A DNA stretch of 5,639 nt from an uncultured Clostridium sp. (GTDB taxonomy: Bacteria > Bacillota > Clostridia > Clostridiales > Clostridiaceae): contig CAKVNP010000166.1 of assembly GCA_934777095.1 (NCBI GenBank), forward strand, positions 1 through 5,639, read 5' to 3'. Shown one piece after another: positions 1-4,805 of the stretch. Within the stretch, counting starts at the first letter, position 1, and each line of letters starts with the position of its first letter. A program made the position numbers and the translations under genes. Under the pieces are notes generated by a model. That model saw only the letters and a list, made by a program, of their open reading frames with translations, was not told the origin of the DNA and searched no databases.

Positions 1-77
1 GTTCTAGGCAAACTTATTATATTTTCTAGCGTTGAGAAGAGCAATGTCCATATAACTTAACAGATCGTAAATTCTTT

Positions 78-85
78 AAAGGAGG
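78..85 (+). promoter_or_regulatory. Strong ribosome binding site of the nucleoside kinase
   Basis: The sequence AAAGGAGG lies five bases before the ATG at 91 and is a near-perfect complement of the 16S rRNA 3' end. It fixes the start at 91 and indicates that the shortened kinase is translated from here rather than being the tail of a longer reading frame. The same frame is closed by a TAA at 58-60. Confidence 0.85.
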
Positions 86-90
86 AAGTT

Positions 91-1551
91 ATGGATATTG
101 TGAGAAATACCTCGAGAACTTTACAATTTATCTTTATAAAAGCTGCTTTAGATTTATTTCCTGAAAGCCAGATAACCTTAGAGCATAGCATTGGAAAATG
201 GATTTTTGGAGAAATTCATCAAGAACATCCATTAACAGAAAAAGAAATCCAATCTATTAAAGTAAAGATGCAGGAGCTTATAAATAAAAATATACCTATA
301 AAAAGAGTAAAGATGAAAAAAGATAAAGCTATAAATATTTTTCAAAACTATGGAATGATTGATAAGGTTGAGTTATTACAACAAAGCAGTTATAAGTTAG
401 TTACGTTATATGAATTGGATGGAAGATATGATTACTTTTATGGTCCAATGTGGGAATCAACAGGAGTAATAAAGAATTTTGAATTACAGCCATATAACGA
501 AGGATTTATTTTAGGATATCCTAAGGATGAAGATTTAGAAATTATAGAGCCTTTTGTTGAAAGAAAGAAGCTGACCAGTATTTTTAGAGAAACAAAAAAA
601 TGGCTGAAAATATTAGAGGTAGGTGAAGTTAGTTCATTAAATGAAAAAATCATCAAAGGTGAACTAATTGATTTAATTATGGTATCGGAAGCACTTCATG
701 AAAAAAAGATTGCTGGCATAGCGGATATGATAACAAGCAAAAAAGAAACAAAGGTTGTATTGATTGCAGGTCCGAGCTCCTCAGGAAAGACTACTTTTGC
801 TAATAGATTAGCAATTCAATTAAAGGTAAATGGCTATGCACCAATTCCTATTTCATTAGATGATTATTTTTTTAATCATGAGGATACTCCTAAAGATGAA
901 AACGGGGAATATGATTTTGAAACATTAGATTCAGTAGATATTAAACTTTTTAATGAGCATTTAAATAAAATATTACAAGGCGAGGAAGTTGAAATTCCAA
1001 GTTTTAATTTCATTAAAGGTGAAAGAGAATGGCTGGGGAAAAAAATAAAGCTTCCAAAGAATGGTCTGCTAATTATAGAGGGAATTCATGGATTAAATCC
1101 AAGACTTATTTCTTCAGTGGATGATAACTGTACTTTTAAAATATATATATCAGCTTTAACACAATTAAATTTAGATAATCATAATAGAATCTCTACTACT
1201 GATGTAAGAAGAATAAGAAGAATTGTTAGGGATATGCTATCAAGGGGAAAAGATGCAGAAGCTACCTTAATGATGTGGCCTAAAATTAAAGCTGGCGAAG
1301 AAAAAAATATTTTTATTTATCAAGAAGAAGCTGATGTTATGTTTAATTCAACTTTAGTGTATGAATTATGTGTACTAAAAAAATATGCATTGGAAGAATT
1401 GGACAAGGTTGGTGCAGATAGTCCTGTATATGAAGAAGTTAAAAGATTAAAAACTTTTTTAGGATTTTTTAAAGAAATAGATAAAAGCCTGGTACCACAA
1501 AATTCGATATTAAGGGAATTTATCGGTGGAAGCATTTTTTATAAGTACTAG
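91..1551 (+). CDS. Nucleoside (uridine-type) kinase, P-loop family, lacking the N-terminal TGS domain
   Basis: This is a 486-residue cytoplasmic protein of the clostridial nucleoside kinase family, expected to phosphorylate a nucleoside such as uridine with ATP or GTP. Residues 1-215 resemble the region of threonyl-tRNA synthetase that follows its TGS domain (EHSIGKWIFGEIH at 31-43, YELDGRYDYFYGPM at 107-120). Residues 220-420 are the phosphoribulokinase/uridine kinase domain: Walker A GPSSSGKTT at 227-235, the SLDDYF motif at 255-260 that usually carries the catalytic Asp, the strand LLIIEGIHGLNP at 326-337, and the Arg-rich DVRRIRRIVRD at 371-381. The C-terminus has the family ending SILREFIGGS at 472-481. 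Family members are normally about 550 residues with a TGS domain of about 60 residues first. That domain is absent here, although the start has an excellent ribosome binding site. The kinase core looks intact. The true substrate is not shown by the sequence, and no terminator is evident just after the gene. Confidence 0.9.
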   Translation: MDIVRNTSRTLQFIFIKAALDLFPESQITLEHSIGKWIFGEIHQEHPLTEKEIQSIKVKMQELINKNIPIKRVKMKKDKAINIFQNYGMIDKVELLQQSSYKLVTLYELDGRYDYFYGPMWESTGVIKNFELQPYNEGFILGYPKDEDLEIIEPFVERKKLTSIFRETKKWLKILEVGEVSSLNEKIIKGELIDLIMVSEALHEKKIAGIADMITSKKETKVVLIAGPSSSGKTTFANRLAIQLKVNGYAPIPISLDDYFFNHEDTPKDENGEYDFETLDSVDIKLFNEHLNKILQGEEVEIPSFNFIKGEREWLGKKIKLPKNGLLIIEGIHGLNPRLISSVDDNCTFKIYISALTQLNLDNHNRISTTDVRRIRRIVRDMLSRGKDAEATLMMWPKIKAGEEKNIFIYQEEADVMFNSTLVYELCVLKKYALEELDKVGADSPVYEEVKRLKTFLGFFKEIDKSLVPQNSILREFIGGSIFYKY

Positions 1552-1579
1552 AAAAATAGTGGGAATTTTGTTAAATTTA

Positions 1580-1585
1580 TATAAT
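1580..1585 (+). promoter_or_regulatory. Possible -10 element for the sdaAB-sdaAA operon
   Basis: A perfect TATAAT hexamer sits 28 bases after the kinase stop codon. The position where a -35 would be expected (1557-1562, TAGTGG) matches TTGACA poorly, and in this AT-rich spacer the hexamer may occur by chance. If it is real, transcription would start near 1592, and the sdaAB leader of about 147 bases would contain the inverted repeat at 1616-1681. Confidence 0.3.
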
Positions 1586-1615
1586 AAACCACATATTAAA
1601 AGGAAATTAATTATA

Positions 1616-1681
1616 AATTATGGATGATGAATTAAAAAAGAATGCCTTATGAGTTTCAACCACAATTCATCATTCATAATT
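1616..1681. repeat. Imperfect 18-bp inverted repeat, MITE-like intergenic palindrome
   Basis: The arm at 1616-1633 (AATTATGGATGATGAATT) and the arm at 1664-1681 (AATTCATCATTCATAATT) are reverse complements except at one position (1623 with 1674), which would be a G-U pair in RNA. They enclose a 30-base loop at 1634-1663. The spacer contains no gene. There is no long T-tract after the right arm, so this is not a conventional intrinsic terminator. Short palindromes built from TTATGAATT-type units are seen between genes in clostridial genomes, so a small dispersed non-coding element is the best inference. Copy number cannot be judged from one window. Confidence 0.65.
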
Positions 1682-1693
1682 AAAATTATGAAT
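1672..1693. repeat. Perfect 10-bp inverted repeat overlapping the larger palindrome
   Basis: ATTCATAATT at 1672-1681 and AATTATGAAT at 1684-1693 are exact reverse complements separated by two bases. The left arm is also the outer part of the right arm of the larger inverted repeat (1616-1681), so in single-stranded form the two structures exclude one another. The stem is almost entirely A-T pairs and may be only weakly stable. Confidence 0.55.
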
Positions 1694-1738
1694 TAAATAA
1701 TAATAATTATGTGAGTAGAAGAAAGTGAGTAGGTAATT

Positions 1739-2419
1739 ATGAAAAGTGTAGGTGTTTTTGATATTTTAGGTCCAATAATGATTGGTCCATCGTCATCCCA
1801 TACTGCAGGAGCAGCAAGACTTGGAAAGGTTGCAAGGTCGATTGCTTGCGAAGATATAAATAAAGTAACGTTTCTATTGCATGGATCTTTTGCAAAAACG
1901 TATAAAGGTCATGGAACTGATCGTGCATTAGCTGCTGGAATTTTAGGGATGGAGCCAAGTGATATAAGATTAAGAGATGCATTAGATATTGCAAAGGAAC
2001 AAGGTATAGAAATTAAGTTTCAAGAAGCAGATTTAGGTGATGTACATCCTAATACAGTTAAGTTTCTTATTGAAGGAAAAGAAGGAGCTCATTATGAAGT
2101 TATGGGTTCATCAATTGGCGGAGGAAGTATTTTAGTAACTGAAGTAAATGGAAACAGTGTAGAATTTAATGGGCAATATCCGACATTAATAATATCTCAT
2201 ATGGATGTACCTGGAATGGTATCTAAAGTGGCTACTTTATTATATGATATGGATATAAATATAGCGTTTATGAAAGTAGTAAGAAGCCAAAAGGGAAGGG
2301 AAGCAAATATGATTTTTGAGCTTGATCATGAAGTTTCTGAAGAAGCTCTAGACCAAATTAAGTTATTAGGAAATATCAATAAAGTAATAATGATTAACCC
2401 AATTAAGGATGGTGAATAG
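1739..2419 (+). CDS. sdaAB: L-serine dehydratase, iron-sulfur-dependent, beta (regulatory) subunit
   Basis: This 226-residue protein is the small subunit of the two-subunit L-serine dehydratase of Firmicutes, which converts L-serine to pyruvate and ammonia in the cytoplasm. Residues 1-140 form the beta domain, with the family signature FDILGPIMIGPSSSHTAGA at 7-25, HGSFAKTYKGHGTDRAL at 48-64 and the glycine-rich GSSIGGGS at 123-130. Residues 148-220 are an ACT domain (DVPGMVSKVATLLYDMDINI at 156-175), the usual module for amino-acid sensing or subunit contacts. Length and motifs match the family, and nothing is missing. The start at 1739 has only a modest ribosome binding site (GTGAGTAGG, about 1725-1733), but the signature begins six residues in, so no later start fits. 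The stop codon is one base before the preferred ATG of sdaAA, as expected for an equimolar pair. Confidence 0.97.
   Translation: MKSVGVFDILGPIMIGPSSSHTAGAARLGKVARSIACEDINKVTFLLHGSFAKTYKGHGTDRALAAGILGMEPSDIRLRDALDIAKEQGIEIKFQEADLGDVHPNTVKFLIEGKEGAHYEVMGSSIGGGSILVTEVNGNSVEFNGQYPTLIISHMDVPGMVSKVATLLYDMDINIAFMKVVRSQKGREANMIFELDHEVSEEALDQIKLLGNINKVIMINPIKDGE
2405..2415 (+). promoter_or_regulatory. Ribosome binding site of sdaAA inside the sdaAB 3' end
   Basis: The purine-rich AAGGATGGTGA overlaps the last codons of sdaAB. Its GGTGA (2411-2415) lies five bases before the ATG at 2421, which is good spacing. The in-frame ATG at 2409 falls inside this site and has no suitable ribosome binding site of its own, so the site decides for 2421 as the start of sdaAA. 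Confidence 0.7.
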
Positions 2420-2420
2420 G

Positions 2421-3302
2421 ATGATTGCAAGATCTGGAGAAGAATTATTAAGAATATGTGAAAAAGAAAATATTTCTTTAAGCGAATATGCTATAAGAGT
2501 TGAAATGGAGAATAATGATATCTCAAGAGAAGATGCATACATAAAAATGAAAAAGGTCCTTGAAACAATGAAAAAGGGTGCAAATGAAGGTCGTGAAAAA
2601 GAGGTGCATTCTGTAACTGGTCTTATTGGCGGCGATGGATATAAGATGGAACAATACCTAAAAAAGGGACAAACTCTTACAGGTGAAGTAACAGTAAAAG
2701 CTATGGCAATGGCATTATCATCTTCGGAAGTAAATGCTGCTATGGGAAAAATAGTTGCTTGTCCAACTGCTGGTTCATGTGGTATTTTACCTGCCGTTAT
2801 TTTATCAGCAGGAGAAAAGCTTAATAAAAGTGATGATGAATTAGTAGAAGCTCTATTTGCTTCTTCAGCAGTAGGTATGATAATCGGCATGAATGCTACA
2901 CTTTCAGGAGCAGAAGGAGGATGTCAGGCTGAATGTGGATCTGCATCTGCCATGGGAGCAGCTGCTGTAGTATCAATGATGGGTGGAACACCTAAAATGA
3001 GTTTAGATGCTGGAGCTATAGTACTTAAGAATATATTAGGTTTAGTATGTGATCCAGTGGCAGGTTTAGTAGAAATTCCTTGTGCTAAGAGAAATGCAGC
3101 TGGAGCAATAAGTGCATTGTGTACAGCAGATTTAGTAATGGCTGGAGTTGTATCACATATCCCATTTGATGATGCAGTAACGGCTATGTATCAGGTTGGA
3201 AAGAGTCTTCCATCAGCATTAAGAGAAACTGCTTTAGGTGGTGTGGCTATAACTAAAGCAGGATTAGTTCTTAAAAAGAAAGTATTTGGGGATGAAGAAT
3301 AA
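2421..3302 (+). CDS. sdaAA: L-serine dehydratase, iron-sulfur-dependent, alpha (catalytic) subunit
   Basis: This 293-residue protein is the catalytic subunit, which deaminates L-serine to pyruvate using an oxygen-sensitive [4Fe-4S] cluster. Visible motifs are SVTGLIGGDGYK at 64-75, KAMAMALSSSEVNAAMG at 93-109, CPTAGSCGILPA at 114-125, GCQAECGSASAMGAA at 167-181 and CDPVAGLVEIPCAKRN at 210-225. Cys168, Cys210 and Cys221 are spaced 42 and 11 residues apart, as are the three cluster-ligand cysteines known in the single-chain type 2 enzyme of Legionella, so the cluster site looks complete. The ATG at 2421 is preferred over an in-frame ATG at 2409 (297 residues) because of ribosome binding site spacing and because homologues start with a short residue run before SGEELL. 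It follows sdaAB with a one-base gap, so translation is probably coupled, and a strong terminator follows. The protein fits serine catabolism in an anaerobe. Confidence 0.97.
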   Translation: MIARSGEELLRICEKENISLSEYAIRVEMENNDISREDAYIKMKKVLETMKKGANEGREKEVHSVTGLIGGDGYKMEQYLKKGQTLTGEVTVKAMAMALSSSEVNAAMGKIVACPTAGSCGILPAVILSAGEKLNKSDDELVEALFASSAVGMIIGMNATLSGAEGGCQAECGSASAMGAAAVVSMMGGTPKMSLDAGAIVLKNILGLVCDPVAGLVEIPCAKRNAAGAISALCTADLVMAGVVSHIPFDDAVTAMYQVGKSLPSALRETALGGVAITKAGLVLKKKVFGDEE

Positions 3303-3311
3303 TGTCAGATT

Positions 3312-3335
3312 CAGGAGCTATAGCTCCTGTTTTTT
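3312..3335 (+). terminator. Intrinsic terminator of the sdaAB-sdaAA operon
   Basis: A perfect 7-bp stem, CAGGAGC (3312-3318) with GCTCCTG (3323-3329), closes a TATA loop and is followed by six T (3330-3335). The hairpin begins nine bases after the sdaAA stop. This is a textbook factor-independent terminator and separates the operon from the next gene. Confidence 0.95.
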
Positions 3336-3392
3336 CATATAAAAATACAATATATTACAAAAAGTTATCTCAAAAATCAATGATATGGAATA

Positions 3393-3401
3393 TGGTATAG
3401 T
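3393..3401 (+). promoter_or_regulatory. Candidate extended -10 promoter of the ThiM-like gene
   Basis: TGGTATAGT is an extended -10 (TG, one base, then TATAGT with one mismatch to TATAAT). No good -35 lies 16-18 bases upstream (3373-3378 reads AAAATC), which extended -10 promoters can tolerate. Initiation would fall near 3408, about 32 bases before the gene. The same TGnTATAGT form occurs before gloA. The rest of 3336-3439 shows nothing else that can be supported, and no thiamine-pyrophosphate riboswitch was recognised. Confidence 0.4.
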
Positions 3402-3439
3402 AGGCAATTTTATACTCAAGGTTATAAAGTGAGGATAAT

Positions 3440-4291
3440 ATGATGAAATTAAGAAAGGAATCAATTGCCAGAGTTTTGAAAAAACAAAAAGAAGAGAGAC
3501 CATTAATTCATTGTATGTCTGATATAAGCAAATCCAATGATTTAGAACAATCTTTGCTCTGCTTTGGAGGTAGATGTATAATGGCCTATGGGATTGAAGA
3601 AGTATATGAGATAACATCCATAAGCAATGGATTGCTAATAGGATTAGGTGCATTGGATAATAGTAAGATATTAGCTATGGAAAAATCATTGAGAGTAGCA
3701 AAGAAGAAGAATATCCCTGTAATTTTAGATATAAATGGAGTAAACTATTCTATTTATCGAAGAAATACGGCATTGAGCTTTTTAAATAGATACAATATAG
3801 ATATAATTAAAGGAACAGATGAAGAAATCAAAGGTCTTATAAATAGCCAGAAGCATCATAAAAACAAAGAAAAAGACGGTAATATGAAAAATAATTATAG
3901 AGATTTTGCAAGAAAAAATAAAGTGTTTTTAGTAGTTAAGGATGAAGTCTGCTATATTACTGATGGTTTTAGTGAATTTAATATAAGTAATGGATCTAAG
4001 GGGCTTGAAAAAATATTTTATATGGAAGAAATATTTACAGGGATGTTAGCTGTTACTACAGCTATCTGTGAAAGCAGGGAAGAAAAGCTTGAAGGATTAT
4101 TAATAGCAATTTTAGCTTTTACTATCAGCCAGGAATTTGCAGAAGAAAAATTAGCAGAGAGCGGTATAATTAACTTAAAAGAAAGTTTCTTTAAAAGTAT
4201 CATGGAAATTGATGCTGAGAAAATAGATACCTATGGAAAAATTATTTATGAGTTTAAGGGACAGGATCTTTTAAAAGATAAAAAGTCCTAG
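3440..4291 (+). CDS. Degenerate hydroxyethylthiazole kinase (ThiM)-like protein, probably not an active kinase
   Basis: This 283-residue protein aligns over its length with ThiM, the ribokinase-fold enzyme that phosphorylates the thiazole alcohol of thiamine. Shared features are PLIH at 21-24, MAYGIEEV at 48-55, GLLIGLGAL at 64-72, NIPVILD at 91-97 and IIKGTDEEIKGL at 122-133. The functional motifs have changed. The ThiM Thr-Asn after PLIH is Ser-Asp here; DPVGAGA is DINGVNY (97-103); the Gly-Asn of the KGN motif is Gly-Thr (125-126); Thr-Gly before Glu169 is Lys-Asp (167-168); and the phosphate-binding GAGC loop, with its catalytic Cys, aligns to Glu-Ile-Phe-Thr (197-200). A lysine-rich stretch at 136-160 is also unlike ThiM. 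The frame is intact, has a GAGGA ribosome binding site at 3431-3435 and its own terminator, so it is probably an expressed pseudoenzyme or a repurposed family member rather than a decaying gene. Starts at 3440 and 3443 are both possible. No thiamine genes are adjacent, and its role is unknown. Confidence 0.7.
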   Translation: MMKLRKESIARVLKKQKEERPLIHCMSDISKSNDLEQSLLCFGGRCIMAYGIEEVYEITSISNGLLIGLGALDNSKILAMEKSLRVAKKKNIPVILDINGVNYSIYRRNTALSFLNRYNIDIIKGTDEEIKGLINSQKHHKNKEKDGNMKNNYRDFARKNKVFLVVKDEVCYITDGFSEFNISNGSKGLEKIFYMEEIFTGMLAVTTAICESREEKLEGLLIAILAFTISQEFAEEKLAESGIINLKESFFKSIMEIDAEKIDTYGKIIYEFKGQDLLKDKKS

Positions 4292-4292
4292 T

Positions 4293-4327
4293 AAAAAAAG
4301 AGGTCAGTTAAATTGTCCTCTTTTTTT
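4293..4327 (+). terminator. Intrinsic terminator of the ThiM-like gene
   Basis: A7-GAGG (4293-4303) pairs with CCTC-T7 (4317-4327) to give an 11-bp stem with a 13-base loop, starting two bases after the stop codon. The run of T that forms the 3' arm doubles as the U-tract. Because the A-run mirrors the T-run, the structure could also terminate on the minus strand, although no convergent gene is present. Confidence 0.88.
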
Positions 4328-4337
4328 GCTTAACTTA

Positions 4338-4366
4338 TTAATTTAGTGGAAAAAATATGATATAGT
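4338..4366 (+). promoter_or_regulatory. Candidate promoter of the gloA-nudC operon
   Basis: An extended -10, TGATATAGT (4358-4366), lies 17 bases after a weak -35, TTAATT (4338-4343, three matches to TTGACA). Initiation would be near 4373, about 30 bases before the gloA start. The position directly after a terminator and before an operon supports a real promoter. It shares the TGnTATAGT core with the candidate promoter at 3393-3401. Confidence 0.5.
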
Positions 4367-4389
4367 TAATAAATAAATATATGATTATC

Positions 4390-4395
4390 AGGAGG
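4390..4395 (+). promoter_or_regulatory. Ribosome binding site that sets the gloA start at 4403
   Basis: A perfect AGGAGG is followed after only one base by an ATG at 4397 and after seven bases by an in-frame ATG at 4403. The normal spacing favours 4403, so the protein begins MAVKMLHT and not MKMAVKMLHT. Confidence 0.8.
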
Positions 4396-4402
4396 AATGA
4401 AA

Positions 4403-4789
4403 ATGGCAGTAAAAATGTTACATACTTGTATAAGAGTAAAGGATTTAGATAAATCAATGGAGTTCTATAGAAATGTTTTAGGCTTAGTTGAAACTAATAG
4501 AAAGGAATTCCCAGAACATAAATTTTCTTTAGTTTATTTATCTGATAAAGAGGGTGGATATGAGCTAGAATTAACATATAATTATGATCAGGAAGTTCCT
4601 TATGAATTAGGAAATGGCTTCAGTCATATAGCTATTGGTGCACCAAATATAGAAGAATTAAGACAAAGGCATATGGACTTAGGATATGAAGTTACACCAT
4701 TAAAAGGATTACCAGGACAACCGCCAAGATACTACTTTGTAACAGATCCAGATGGATACAAAGTTGAAGTAATCAGAACAGAAATTTAG
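4403..4789 (+). CDS. gloA: Glyoxalase I (lactoylglutathione lyase-type, VOC superfamily)
   Basis: This 128-residue metalloenzyme of the vicinal-oxygen-chelate superfamily is expected to isomerise the hemithioacetal of methylglyoxal and a thiol to a lactoyl-thioester, detoxifying methylglyoxal in the cytoplasm. It contains two beta-alpha-beta-beta-beta modules. All four metal ligands of the E. coli GloA scheme can be placed: His7 (MLHTCIRV), Glu56 (ELELTYN), His75 (GFSHIAIG) and Glu122 (DPDGYKVEVI, Glu after Val121). The protein is short, like the Ni/Co-type bacterial enzymes, and lacks the insertions typical of the longer zinc type. That suggests Ni2+ or Co2+ activation by family rule, which the sequence alone does not prove. 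The start is set by the AGGAGG at 4390-4395. Clostridia generally lack glutathione, so the physiological thiol is open. Its stop lies 16 bases before nudC, which indicates an operon. Another VOC activity is possible but less likely, given the complete ligand set. Confidence 0.9.
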   Translation: MAVKMLHTCIRVKDLDKSMEFYRNVLGLVETNRKEFPEHKFSLVYLSDKEGGYELELTYNYDQEVPYELGNGFSHIAIGAPNIEELRQRHMDLGYEVTPLKGLPGQPPRYYFVTDPDGYKVEVIRTEI

Positions 4790-4805
4790 TTCTACAGGGG
4801 TTTTT

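Noticed and set aside
1..60. Nineteen codons open in frame 1 from the window edge to a TAA at 58-60, possibly the end of an upstream gene or remains of the TGS domain
   Set aside because: The stretch is too short to identify, no similarity to a known C-terminus or to TGS could be recognised, and open runs of this length are expected by chance.
1616..1681. The inverted repeat read as an intrinsic terminator of the kinase gene
   Set aside because: The loop is 30 bases, the stem is A-T rich, and the bases after the right arm are AAAATTATG instead of a T-run.
1552..1738. T-box or amino-acid riboswitch controlling sdaAB
   Set aside because: No T-box core sequence, specifier loop or terminator/antiterminator pair is visible. 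The only structure is the AT-rich palindrome without a U-tract.
2366..2890. Minus-strand open frame of 174 codons across the sdaAB/sdaAA junction
   Set aside because: It lies wholly over sdaAB and sdaAA, which have unmistakable family motifs, has no sensible ribosome binding site or domain, and is a shadow of the + strand coding bias.
3395..3415. Small inverted repeat GTATA (3395-3399) / TATAC (3411-3415) as an operator
   Set aside because: Only five base pairs of A-T-rich sequence around the candidate -10, which is within chance expectation for this composition.
3336..3439. TPP riboswitch ahead of the ThiM-like gene
   Set aside because: The conserved TPP (thi-box) sequence, including its CUGAGA core, is absent and the spacer is too short for a full aptamer plus expression platform.
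3318..3653. Minus-strand open frame of 111 codons covering the sdaAA terminator and the start of the ThiM-like gene
   Set aside because: It runs through a terminator hairpin and a coding gene, has low-complexity hydrophobic content and no recognisable domain.
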